Shown: piece after piece, positions 1 through 8,587 of the stretch
Numbering within the stretch: the first letter of the stretch is position 1
Layout of the letters: each line of letters begins with the position of its first letter
Source: Spirosoma agri
Lineage (GTDB): Bacteria > Bacteroidota > Bacteroidia > Cytophagales > Spirosomataceae
Reading direction: 5' to 3'
Length of the DNA: 64,000 bases
NCBI RefSeq assembly: GCF_010747415.1
Contig: NZ_JAAGNZ010000001.1
Span: forward strand, 3,224,001 to 3,288,000
Notes under the pieces: model-generated
Database searches by the model: none
Seen by the model: the letters and a program-made list of their open reading frames with translations, nothing else
What the model was told of the DNA's origin: nothing
Program-made: the position numbers and the translations under genes

Positions 1-1
1 G

Positions 2-1156
2 ATTATGACGGGCAAAAAAGATTACGAGTTTCTGTCTACCATGTTCAAGCGCCTTCGCCCCAATTACGAATGGTGGAACAGTCAGCTGGGAGGTAAACAG
101 GAAGGGATGTTTCAGGGGGGCTTCCTGGGGCTGGATAACATCAGCCTGTTCGACCGTAGTGATGACATTCCGGCGGGTGGTTCCCTGGATCAGGCGGATG
201 CGACAGCCTGGATGGCTACCTATACGCTGTATATGATGCGCATCTGCGTCGAGCTGGCCCAGCAGGACCCGCTTACCTATGAGCCCCTGAGTTGTTATTA
301 TTTCGATTATTACATCCGCATCAACAACGCGCTCCAAACCGTGGCCAAGCTGTGGATTGACGACGAGGACCCCGACAGTAACAACGGTTTTGCGTATGAT
401 GTACTGCATTTGCCAAGCGGGAAAGCCATTCCCATTATGCTCCGGTCTATGGTCGGTCTATCCCCGCTCTTTGCGGTCATGTCGCTGAAACGGGAAATTG
501 CTCAATCCCTGCCGACCTTCTACCAAAAGATTCAAGACTATCAGGCCAATCCGCTCTCGAAAAATCCCTGCTATTGCGTGCTGGAAGAAAACGACAACAA
601 GGACTCCATCTTATTTAGCCTCTTGTCGGCTGACCAGCTTGCCCGTATGGCTACGTTTATTTTCTCCGAAGACGAACTACTGGCTCCGGGTGGTATCCGA
701 TCCCTCTCCAAGGTCTACGAAAAGGCGTATTCCTTAAAGATCAAAGGAACCAAACACCAGATCCATTACACGCCCGGCGAATCCGATTCGTCCATGTACG
801 GGGGTAATTCTAACTGGCGAGGTCCGGTCTGGTGGCCGATGAACTATTTTATTGTTAAGGCACTGGAAGAGTTTGGCAACTATCACGGTACAGCCGTGCA
901 GGTAGCCTTACCATTCGGAAGCGACAACCACGGGACGCTCAACGATGCAGCCGCGTTTTTATCGGAACGGCTGTGGCAAATTTTCCGTCCGGATGCCCAG
1001 GGACGGCGCCCGCTCAATGGCGAGGAGTTCATCTACGCTGACGATCCGAACTTCCGGAATCTGGTCCTTTTCTACGAGCATTTTGATGGTGATACGTCGC
1101 GGGGACTGGGGGCCAGTCATCAAACCGGCTGGACGGCTCTGGTAACCTGTTTGTAG
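2..1156 (+). CDS. GH63-like glucosidase, C-terminal part (5' end outside window)
   Basis: The reading frame is open from the window edge, so the start lies upstream; about 384 residues are visible. The protein resembles the (alpha/alpha)6 catalytic domain of glycoside hydrolase family 63 / MGH1-like glucosidases: a tryptophan-rich block NSNWRGPVWWPMN is encoded near 805-843, preceded by a D-x-A-x-WMA-type block near 195-220 typical of these barrels. Family members hydrolyse alpha-glucosidic bonds in oligosaccharides such as mannosylglycerate or mannosyl-oligosaccharide glucosides; the substrate here cannot be told. A strong inverted repeat follows the stop, so it is probably the last gene of its transcript. 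Confidence 0.75.
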   Translation: MMTGKKDYEFLSTMFKRLRPNYEWWNSQLGGKQEGMFQGGFLGLDNISLFDRSDDIPAGGSLDQADATAWMATYTLYMMRICVELAQQDPLTYEPLSCYYFDYYIRINNALQTVAKLWIDDEDPDSNNGFAYDVLHLPSGKAIPIMLRSMVGLSPLFAVMSLKREIAQSLPTFYQKIQDYQANPLSKNPCYCVLEENDNKDSILFSLLSADQLARMATFIFSEDELLAPGGIRSLSKVYEKAYSLKIKGTKHQIHYTPGESDSSMYGGNSNWRGPVWWPMNYFIVKALEEFGNYHGTAVQVALPFGSDNHGTLNDAAAFLSERLWQIFRPDAQGRRPLNGEEFIYADDPNFRNLVLFYEHFDGDTSRGLGASHQTGWTALVTCL

Positions 1157-1166
1157 CTAATCCCAT

Positions 1167-1207
1167 TGCGAATCGGTTGACAAGGTTTCCATGTCAACCG
1201 ATTCGCA
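1167..1207 (+). terminator. Hairpin after GH63-like gene
   Basis: Perfect 16-bp arms (TGCGAATCGGTTGACA and its complement) enclose a 9-nt loop, starting 11 nt after the TAG stop. There is no T-run afterwards, so it may be a Rho-independent-like hairpin or an mRNA 3' end stabiliser rather than a canonical terminator. Confidence 0.6.
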
Positions 1208-1545
1208 TTACCGGCAAAACGTACAAAGCCGGTCCTGGCGGCATCCAATAGGCTAATTCATTGACGATTGACATCAAATTTACTCATCTTTTTAACTAGG
1301 TTTTCTTAGCGCAGGCTCACTAAAACTACCGTGGCTGTTCGGTACACGGGAAGGAGCTTGATCACAGATCAGAACAGGCTTACGGGTATCCGGCGGATTT
1401 CAGCCAACGTGGGAAGGTATAGTCTAGTAGCTTCTCCGCTAACGCAGGCGTTCCATGGCCGCTTACCGACTATCGGCCTCACAGGTGGCTGCTCAACTTA
1501 ATTGCCGGGCTACCGCTTACATATGGACACTACCACTCCCAGATC
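1208..1545. other. Intergenic stretch without recognised gene
   Basis: About 340 bases between the hairpin and the next gene. No credible coding frame, tRNA or clear promoter pair was recognised; it presumably holds the promoter of the two-gene unit that follows. Confidence 0.4.
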
Positions 1546-2136
1546 ATGGCACGTATAAATCCTCTTTTTTGGCTGGCTCCGCCCCTTCTGGCCCTGTTCC
1601 TGAGCCGGCCCTGTCAGGGGCAGCAAAAATACGAACGGGAATACCGGATCAAATCGAGTGCCGTACCGCCCAAGGCCGCCCGCTTTATCGATGATGTGTT
1701 TGCGAAAACAACCGTGCACTGGTATGGCGAAGAAAGCCTGACAGGAAGGTCGATCGAAGCGAAGCTGAAGTTCAGGGGAAACCAGTACAGCGTTGAATTC
1801 GACACGTCGGGGACTATTCAGGATGTTGAAATGCTAATCCGTTACAACCAGATTCCGGCTAAAACCAGGACAAAACTAACGGATCAGTTGAACCAGAAAT
1901 TCGACAGGTTTTCCGTCGTTAGAACGCAACAGCAATGGACGGCTAGCCTGGCTGATCTAAAAACGGCCATTCAAACGGATGCGGTTCCGGCCTTGGTTCA
2001 GGTTCGGTACGAGTTGACCCTGAACGCCCGAAAAAATCGTTCTGCCAACTACTACGAAGTACTCTGTGAACGAACTGGAGCGGTTGTGCAGGTTCGGCAA
2101 CTGGTCCAGCGGAACACGAACAACCTGATGTACTGA
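1546..2136 (+). CDS. Exported small protein, PepSY-like fold possible
   Basis: 196 residues with an N-terminal hydrophobic segment (about residues 7-21) followed by a QG-type cleavage region, so it is probably periplasmic or membrane attached. The mature part is polar with alternating strands and helices and repeated short segments around YNQIPAKTRTKL and FDRFSVVRTQQQW, reminiscent of PepSY-like (DUF2874-type) periplasmic proteins of Bacteroidota, but no diagnostic residue was found. Its TGA overlaps the next ATG by one base, so the two genes are co-translated and probably act together at the cell envelope. Function unknown. Confidence 0.6.
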   Translation: MARINPLFWLAPPLLALFLSRPCQGQQKYEREYRIKSSAVPPKAARFIDDVFAKTTVHWYGEESLTGRSIEAKLKFRGNQYSVEFDTSGTIQDVEMLIRYNQIPAKTRTKLTDQLNQKFDRFSVVRTQQQWTASLADLKTAIQTDAVPALVQVRYELTLNARKNRSANYYEVLCERTGAVVQVRQLVQRNTNNLMY

Positions 2137-2819
2137 TGGGCAAAATTTTAATTTTTGTTTCCCTGTTGATGGCAGGTGTCCTGTCGGCATTTTCGCAGGA
2201 TCGGTATATGGCGGGCACGCTGCCCCAGGCCAATATCAATTTCTCCCTGAGCAACGACGTAAAACTCAATGTCAAACTGGAATCCCGCCAGATCATTTCG
2301 GAACGAACGCAACGTGAATCGGGAAAGGGCTCGTTCCGGTATGAACGAACGGATCTGGGGCTGGTGCTCACCAAAAAAGTGTCCATTAACTCGACCCTGG
2401 GCGGTGGCTATCTGATCCGGCTCGAAGATAATCAATTGGTTCATCGGTTCATTCAGCAGGCCAACTGGGTCAATGACCTTAACCCAATTACGGTTGCGCA
2501 TCGACTCGTTATCGACGAAACGTTCCGCAAAACGGACCCGACCGAGATCAGGCTTCGATACCGACTCGGGCTGGAAAGGGCGTTGAGTGGCAGACAGATC
2601 GACCCCAAGGAACTGTACGTAAAACTCCAGAACGAATACCTTGGCATCTGGTCTGCCGCAGGACCTGACCTGGAAATACGGGCGTCGACGGCCCTGGGTT
2701 ATAATGCAACCGATGATAACCAGATTGAACTGGGCTTCGAGTACCGCGTCAACGAGTTTAACCAGCCCAGTAAAGCGCACCAGTATTGGACAACCATCAG
2801 TTGGTTTGTCAGTATCTAA
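2136..2819 (+). CDS. DUF2490-like outer membrane or periplasmic protein
   Basis: 227 residues: a signal peptide (MGKILIFVSLLMAGVLSAFS) and then a run of amphipathic strands with regularly spaced aromatic residues (VHRFIQQANW, HRLVIDETFR, FEYRVNEFNQ) and a terminal WFVSI. This is the pattern of DUF2490, a small outer-membrane beta-barrel family common in Bacteroidota, whose function is unknown. The start codon overlaps the stop of the preceding exported protein by one base, supporting a two-gene operon. Confidence 0.65.
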   Translation: MGKILIFVSLLMAGVLSAFSQDRYMAGTLPQANINFSLSNDVKLNVKLESRQIISERTQRESGKGSFRYERTDLGLVLTKKVSINSTLGGGYLIRLEDNQLVHRFIQQANWVNDLNPITVAHRLVIDETFRKTDPTEIRLRYRLGLERALSGRQIDPKELYVKLQNEYLGIWSAAGPDLEIRASTALGYNATDDNQIELGFEYRVNEFNQPSKAHQYWTTISWFVSI

Positions 2820-2925
2820 CCCATTCTGTTCAGCGTTTGATGACTTCGGTGGCCTAGCCCTGCTGGAATCAGTCAACAGGAAATCTCCCGCTCATAAAAC
2901 AGGGCCAGAGCCGCTTTTCTTCGTA

Positions 2926-3993
2926 TCAGCCAAGCGACTGATAGACCGATATGTACTGACAGGCGCTCGTTTTCCAATCGAACCGGGCGGCATTTTTCCG
3001 GATTGCGTCCTTGCGTTCCGCTGATTCGTACGCGTTCATTCCGGCGCTATACACGTCCTGAATAACGCTTGCCTCAAAGCTGGGAAAATAGAACGCAGCC
3101 TCACCGCCGATTTCAGGCAGGGACGTGAGCGTCGAAAGGAAAACGGGTTTGCCGAACTGCATGGCTTCGATAACCGGCAAGCCAAACCCCTCGGCGAGCG
3201 ACGGGTGAAGCAGTGCTTTGCAGTGCCGCAGATACCAGGCTTTATCCGGTTCCGAAACTGTGCCGGGCAGGTGGAGCCGCTTCTCAACACCAAGCTGTTG
3301 CGCCTGGCGTCTCATTTGGTTTACGTAATCGGGGTTATCATGATGACCGATAATGATCAGTTCCAGATCGGGATTCGATTGCAGTAAGGGCAGCAGAACG
3401 TGAAAATTTTTTTTCTGATTTACGTAGCCAATGCCCAACAGAAACTCGCGAGTTGGCTGGTAAGCAACCACGTCTTCGGCGGTTTCGGCCAGTTTGTTGA
3501 CGCCGTTGTGAATGACATAAACGGGCTTGTTGCCGATGCTGCAATGGGCCAGCAGATCATTCTTCGTGAATTCAGAGATACAGACGATTGCGTCGCTTCG
3601 ATCGATCAGCGACTGCGTGTGCGCCAGACTCTTGCGCTGAACAGGTTCCGGTTTGCCTTCGTGCAGAACATTTAAGTCGTGTATGGTGAGTACGACCCTG
3701 AGGTGAGGGAACCGGCTTTTGTCCGGCAAAATCCGTCCCGACTGAAACGGTGCATGCCACACCCGGCAATCGAACAGGAAGGGCTGAATGAACTTGTGCC
3801 ATTTATGCTCCACCAGATGGTATGGTTCGTAGGGTAGCGTCAGTTTTTTCCGACGGGGGAGGTACATCTTCATCAACGGCTGATTCATGTCAGCCAGCCG
3901 TTCGTTAACGTGTTGACCAAGATTCTGGCAATACTGATAAAGGCCAGAATGCGGGAATTTCATTAGGTCACAATCAAGTATAATACGGGACAT
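2926..3993 (-). CDS. GT4 family glycosyltransferase
   Basis: Retaining GT-B glycosyltransferase of about 355 residues. I place the start at 3993 (MSRIILDCDLMK), because this aligns exactly with the start of the divergent paralogue at 4272 (MIRIIFDCERMK); an in-frame upstream ATG at 4086 would add 31 non-conserved residues. The C-terminal nucleotide-sugar domain carries the E-x7-E block in SLAEGFGLPVIEAM, the hallmark of GT4. Donor and acceptor cannot be assigned. Next to the ABC exporter at 5399 and another GT4 at 7255 it probably takes part in cell-surface glycan or glycolipid synthesis on the cytoplasmic side. Confidence 0.85.
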   Translation of the reverse strand: MSRIILDCDLMKFPHSGLYQYCQNLGQHVNERLADMNQPLMKMYLPRRKKLTLPYEPYHLVEHKWHKFIQPFLFDCRVWHAPFQSGRILPDKSRFPHLRVVLTIHDLNVLHEGKPEPVQRKSLAHTQSLIDRSDAIVCISEFTKNDLLAHCSIGNKPVYVIHNGVNKLAETAEDVVAYQPTREFLLGIGYVNQKKNFHVLLPLLQSNPDLELIIIGHHDNPDYVNQMRRQAQQLGVEKRLHLPGTVSEPDKAWYLRHCKALLHPSLAEGFGLPVIEAMQFGKPVFLSTLTSLPEIGGEAAFYFPSFEASVIQDVYSAGMNAYESAERKDAIRKNAARFDWKTSACQYISVYQSLG

Positions 3994-4149
3994 ATGCCTG
4001 GGAAAAATGGGTAAACGAGCCGGAAACTCGTTTTTTTTCGTTTTCTGCAACACTTGGGCGCATCGGTTTGTAATTACCTGTACCAAGCCCTTCGCTGCAT
4101 CGCCTGCTACCCATTGAGTAGTTTTAACAGGACTCTTTACCTGAAGACA

Positions 4150-4179
4150 GACTTACTTTCCAACCAAATGGTACTTTTG
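4150..4179 (+). promoter_or_regulatory. Candidate promoter of GT4 gene at 4272
   Basis: TACTTTTG at 4172-4179 matches the Bacteroidota -7 consensus TAnnTTTG. The -33 region (ACTTTCC near 4154) is weak. The leader to the ATG is about 90 nt. Confidence 0.35.
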
Positions 4180-4257
4180 TGAATCCTTTCAGTAAAGTAT
4201 AGTAACTTACTCCCTGTCGAGTGAGTTTTTGAATTTTTACATTAGTTAAACAACGTT

Positions 4258-4263
4258 AGGAGG
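4258..4263 (+). promoter_or_regulatory. Strong Shine-Dalgarno site
   Basis: AGGAGG eight bases before the ATG at 4272. Such a canonical site is unusual in this window, where most genes lack one, and it fixes the start of the GT4 gene. Confidence 0.7.
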
Positions 4264-4271
4264 ACTTTAGT

Positions 4272-5324
4272 ATGATTCGTATCATCTTTGATTGCGAGAG
4301 AATGAAGTACGTCAATACAGGACTGTACCATTACTGCCTCAATCTGGGACAAAGTCTTCAGCAGCACAAGAGCCCGGAGCAGCTGTCCGTATTTGTTCCA
4401 GATCATGTCCGAAAGACGTTCAACCCGCTGACAACCTGCATCCCGCAGCATTCGCTACAGAAATTTCTTATGCCGTCGGTCAGCCAGTACCAAATCTGGC
4501 ACAGTACCTACCAGAGTTCGCAATATCTGCCTCGTCGAAACCGAAAAATCAAGGTGCTCCTGACCATCCACGATCTTAATTTTTTGCACGAAGATAAGGC
4601 CGAGCATAAAAAAGAGCGATACCTGAGTCATGTGCAGCAGAACATCGATCGGTGTGATGCCATCGTTTGTATCTCTGAATTCACCCGGAATGATGTGCTG
4701 ACGCATTGTGACACGGGCGGTAAGCCGGTTCACGTTATTTACAATGGTACGAATCGGTTGCACCAGCCCGTTCTGAAAGACCGTTCTTATCGGCCGCGCA
4801 TTCCCTTTTTGTTCAACGTAGGGGCCATTGTCCGCAAAAAAAATCAGCATCGTATCTTACCTTTGTTACAACAGAACCCGTCCCTTGAGCTGATTCTGGC
4901 CGGTCGTCACGAAGATAAAGAGTATGCCAGTTTTCTTCAGCAACATGCTTCTGATCTACAGGTGGAAGATCGGATGCATCTGGTGAATGAAATTACGGAA
5001 GAGGAAAAATCGTGGTACTACCATAATTGTCAGGCCGTTGTGATGCCGTCTCTGGCCGAAGGGTTCGGACTTCCGGTTACCGAAGCGATGTCTGTCGGGA
5101 AACCCGTATTTCTCTCGAAGTATACGGCCCTGCCCGAAATAGGTAAGGATTTCGCGTTCTACTTTCACGATTTCGACAAGATGCATGAAGACTTCACAGA
5201 CGGCATGCAGCGGTATCAGCGTGCCGGCAGCCAGATGGAAGAAGCGCTCAAAGCCTACAGCGCAACCTTCAATTGGGAGGATTCGGCCAAAAAATACATT
5301 GATGTGTATCACTCAATGCTCTAA
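4272..5324 (+). CDS. GT4 family glycosyltransferase, paralogue of 2926-3993
   Basis: 350 residues, GT-B fold. It is colinear with the divergent neighbour over its whole length, with near-identical blocks LLTIHDLN, DAIVCISEFT and SLAEGFGLPVxEAM-GKPVFLS; the last carries the E-x7-E motif of GT4 enzymes. The two genes probably arose by an inverted duplication and have since diverged, perhaps to add successive sugars in one glycan. It is followed 75 nt later by an ABC exporter gene on the same strand. Confidence 0.85.
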   Translation: MIRIIFDCERMKYVNTGLYHYCLNLGQSLQQHKSPEQLSVFVPDHVRKTFNPLTTCIPQHSLQKFLMPSVSQYQIWHSTYQSSQYLPRRNRKIKVLLTIHDLNFLHEDKAEHKKERYLSHVQQNIDRCDAIVCISEFTRNDVLTHCDTGGKPVHVIYNGTNRLHQPVLKDRSYRPRIPFLFNVGAIVRKKNQHRILPLLQQNPSLELILAGRHEDKEYASFLQQHASDLQVEDRMHLVNEITEEEKSWYYHNCQAVVMPSLAEGFGLPVTEAMSVGKPVFLSKYTALPEIGKDFAFYFHDFDKMHEDFTDGMQRYQRAGSQMEEALKAYSATFNWEDSAKKYIDVYHSML

Positions 5325-5398
5325 GTAATTTTCACTAATTCTGTGGACGATTCTGTTCTCGTCGAGGCAGACGTATCCGTTCCAGGTATTAACAACGA

Positions 5399-7237
5399 AT
5401 GAAGATTTATAGACGGCTGATGGCTTATGCCAAGCCTTACAACAAATTTGTTATCCCCTTTTTCATCTTTACGCTCATTGCGGTCTTCTTCAACGTCTTT
5501 CAATTTGCGTTGATCATTCCGTTGCTTAACTTTCTGTTCGATCCTGTCAATACAGCCGATGCCGCCAAGTATGCATCGGTGCCGGATTTTCAGCCTACGC
5601 CATCGTACTTTAAGGATCTGTTTTACAGCCAGATTTACCAGTTCAAAACCACGAAGCCGATCTACGCGCTTTACTTTCTGGCGGGCATGATCGTGGTGGC
5701 CGTTATTCTCACCAACCTGTTCCGGTTTCTGGCTCAGCAGTGTCTGCTCAGGGCGCGAACCTTGCTGGTCAAACGACTCCGGGAGGCTTTGTTTGCCAAG
5801 ATCAACCACCTGCACCTGGGCTATTTTACCAAAGAGCACAAGGGCGATCTACTGTCCCGGCTCAATGGGGATGTCTATGCCATTGAGAGTGTAGCCGGGA
5901 GTTCCATTGAAGTTGTGTTCAAGGAGCCCTACGTATTCATCGGCTACTTCATTGCCCTTTTCGCAATATCGGTCAAGCTGACGCTGTTCACCCTCATCAT
6001 CATTCCGATCTCGGCGGTTGGCATTGCAGCCGTAACGAAAAAGCTCAAGAAAGAGGCTCAGGACGTACAATCATCAATGGGCCGAATGCTGACCATCATG
6101 GACGAAACGCTGCTCGGGATGCGTATTCTACGGTCGTTCAACGCCACTGATTTTGTGCTTAAACGCTTCAGCCGGGAAAACGATTTTTACCGGCAGGCGA
6201 GTCTGGAGAGTTTCAAACGACGCGAATTGGCCCCCGCTTTTTCAGAGGCATCGGGTGTGTTCATCGTGGCCTGTATTCTGGTCTACGGGGGCGGTCTGGT
6301 GCTGACCAAGGATAATAATTTGCAGGCGGGGTCATTCATTACGTTCATCGCCATTTTTTCGCAGGTGATCCGGCCCGCGAAAGCGATCGTCGTTGCCCTG
6401 ACAAACATTCAGCAGGGCCAGGCTGCGGGCGAACGCATTCTGGAACTACTGGATAAGCCCATCGAAATCGAAGACAAGCCGGACGCCAGGGTGCTGGACA
6501 GTTTCCGCCGGGATATTGTTTTTGAGAATGTAAGCTTCCAGTATGGCGATAAACCCGTCCTGAAGACCATCAACTTCCGGATAGCCAAAGGCAAGAAAAT
6601 TGCCCTGGTGGGGCCTTCCGGCGTCGGAAAATCGACCATTGCTGACTTGATTCCTCGTTTTTATGAGGCCACGCAGGGCAGCGTCAAACTGGATGGTATC
6701 GATGTCCGGGATTATTCGATGGAGTCGTTGCGGAAACAGATGAGTTTTGTGACGCAGGAGATCATTCTGTTCCATGACACCATCTTTAACAATATCGCCC
6801 TCGGAAAGCCCGATGCCAGCATGGATGACGTGATCGAAGCGGCCAAAGTGGCCAATGCGCACGCCTTCATCATGGAAACCGAAGACGGTTATAATACCGT
6901 GATCGGCGACCGGGGTATTCGCCTGAGCGGTGGTCAGCGGCAACGGTTGAGCATTGCGCGGGCGGTGTTCAAAAGGCCCTCTATCCTTATTCTGGACGAG
7001 GCTACTTCGGCCTTGGATATCGAATCGGAGAAATCAGTGCAGGAAGCGCTGAACAACCTGATGGAAGGTCGCACGACGCTGGTGATTGCCCACCGTCTGA
7101 GCACCATCAAGGAAGCGGACGAGATCCTGATCATGGAGGGCGGAGAAATCATCGAACGGGGCAATCACTATGATCTGATCAACAGCGAGGACAGCGTATA
7201 CAAACGCCTGAACATGATGCAGGAGTTAGTGCAGTAA
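5399..7237 (+). CDS. MsbA-like ABC exporter (fused permease-ATPase)
   Basis: 612 residues. The N-terminal half has about six membrane segments (roughly residues 17-45, 88-112, 177-212, 288-320). The ATPase domain shows Walker A GPSGVGKS (405-412), signature LSGGQ (509-513), Walker B ILILDEATSALD (529-540) and the switch histidine in IAHR. This is the half-size type IV exporter architecture of MsbA and related lipid or oligosaccharide flippases; it works as a homodimer. Flanked by three GT4 genes it likely exports a lipid-linked glycan or lipid made by them. The 3' end is only 17 bp from the convergent gene at 7255. Confidence 0.88.
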   Translation: MKIYRRLMAYAKPYNKFVIPFFIFTLIAVFFNVFQFALIIPLLNFLFDPVNTADAAKYASVPDFQPTPSYFKDLFYSQIYQFKTTKPIYALYFLAGMIVVAVILTNLFRFLAQQCLLRARTLLVKRLREALFAKINHLHLGYFTKEHKGDLLSRLNGDVYAIESVAGSSIEVVFKEPYVFIGYFIALFAISVKLTLFTLIIIPISAVGIAAVTKKLKKEAQDVQSSMGRMLTIMDETLLGMRILRSFNATDFVLKRFSRENDFYRQASLESFKRRELAPAFSEASGVFIVACILVYGGGLVLTKDNNLQAGSFITFIAIFSQVIRPAKAIVVALTNIQQGQAAGERILELLDKPIEIEDKPDARVLDSFRRDIVFENVSFQYGDKPVLKTINFRIAKGKKIALVGPSGVGKSTIADLIPRFYEATQGSVKLDGIDVRDYSMESLRKQMSFVTQEIILFHDTIFNNIALGKPDASMDDVIEAAKVANAHAFIMETEDGYNTVIGDRGIRLSGGQRQRLSIARAVFKRPSILILDEATSALDIESEKSVQEALNNLMEGRTTLVIAHRLSTIKEADEILIMEGGEIIERGNHYDLINSEDSVYKRLNMMQELVQ

Positions 7238-7254
7238 GGTAGCTGACGAGTCGC

Positions 7255-8499
7255 TTAGGCCCGGTTCGACACATAATCAACGGCTTTGCTGAACCGGGCC
7301 AGCACCTTATCCCACGTGTAATTCTGCTCGACGTAGGACCGGGCATTCTCGGCCATTGGCTCCGGATTCTGGGCCAGGAGCTGCTGAACGTCGTTTTCAA
7401 AACTACCGTAATCCGAGAATAACAGACCGCCCTGACTAAGCTCAATGTGGTCTTTGAGCACTTCGCATTTTTCGTTGGCAATCACCGGGATGCCGTGAGC
7501 GAAACTTTCCAGCGTAACCATCGACAGGCTCTCATGCTGTGACGGGATGACCAGCGCCTTCGCCCCTTTCAGGAGCGAAACCTTCACGCCTTCGTCGACA
7601 AACCCGGCCGATACAAAATCGGGGTGATCAGGAATCGGCATGAATGTCTGCCCAACCAGCACCAGCTTCAGACTCGACGGGTGCATCTCCTTATACTGAA
7701 TAAAATAATCGAACAGCATCTCACAGCCTTTCGCTTTATCGATTCGACCGATGTAGATCAGGTACGGTTCATTGGCCGTCAGCTTCAGCACCGTATCGGC
7801 CGCATCGGCAGGGGCTTCGGTCGTGTCGATGCCGACACCCGCGATGTCGCTGTAGATGGGCTGGTTGTGAAACAGTTGCTGAACAAAGCGTTTTTCGGCG
7901 GATGTGAGGTATAAAATGGCACGTGGTTTGCGAAATAATGACCGGAATCCGGGCAGGTAAATCGGAATTTCGTCGTGCGCCGTCGGAATAAAAATCGACT
8001 TTCGGGGTGCTACGTTCATCCCGGCAATCGTCGGGTAATAGAGGTAAGTGATGAAGATAAGGGCGTCATACTGGCGGTGGTTCCGTTTCAGATACGTGAT
8101 CAGATCGGGCGTGTAGGGGCCCTGGTGCTGCGCCCACATCAGACTGTATCGCCGAACCGTTTTGCCAACCAGCGCGCGTCCCCACATTTTCAGCCAGCCC
8201 ATTCCCTGCCATTCTTCGGGTCGCGACCATTTCTTGATTTTCCGCTCCGTTTCATACTGCAAATGATCCTTCGCCTGCCGCTCATACTCTGTCGGGAACC
8301 GGTGCACGTTCACCCCATTGATCGTAGTAGTAGCCGCCGGATACCAGTTGGCCCAGGTGACGTACTCCAGCGCGCAACTGGTCAATACGTCGACTTCGTA
8401 GGTACCGGTCAGTCGTTCGGCCAGTATGCGGCAATAATACTCAGCGCCACCGTTAACTTCTTCGCCATACCGCTGAACAATAAAGGCTATTTTTTTCAT
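7255..8499 (-). CDS. GT4 family glycosyltransferase
   Basis: 414 residues. The N-terminus (MKKIAFIVQRYGEEVNGGAEYYCRILAERL) has the glycine-rich acceptor loop of GT-B enzymes; the C-terminal domain has YIGRIDKAKGCEMLFDYF and a donor-site region PSQHESLSMVTLESFAHGIPVI with the E-x7-E spacing of GT4. It is not a close copy of the pair at 2926 and 4272. Convergent with the ABC exporter gene. Likely a cell-surface glycan or LPS-type transferase; sugar specificity unknown. Confidence 0.85.
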   Translation of the reverse strand: MKKIAFIVQRYGEEVNGGAEYYCRILAERLTGTYEVDVLTSCALEYVTWANWYPAATTTINGVNVHRFPTEYERQAKDHLQYETERKIKKWSRPEEWQGMGWLKMWGRALVGKTVRRYSLMWAQHQGPYTPDLITYLKRNHRQYDALIFITYLYYPTIAGMNVAPRKSIFIPTAHDEIPIYLPGFRSLFRKPRAILYLTSAEKRFVQQLFHNQPIYSDIAGVGIDTTEAPADAADTVLKLTANEPYLIYIGRIDKAKGCEMLFDYFIQYKEMHPSSLKLVLVGQTFMPIPDHPDFVSAGFVDEGVKVSLLKGAKALVIPSQHESLSMVTLESFAHGIPVIANEKCEVLKDHIELSQGGLLFSDYGSFENDVQQLLAQNPEPMAENARSYVEQNYTWDKVLARFSKAVDYVSNRA

Positions 8500-8587
8500 G
8501 TACGTTAGTCCAATACTCGTGAGATGCGTATACAGGTCGTGTTCGCAAAGATAACGTAGCGGTCGTCGTCCGGAACCACATCCCGAT

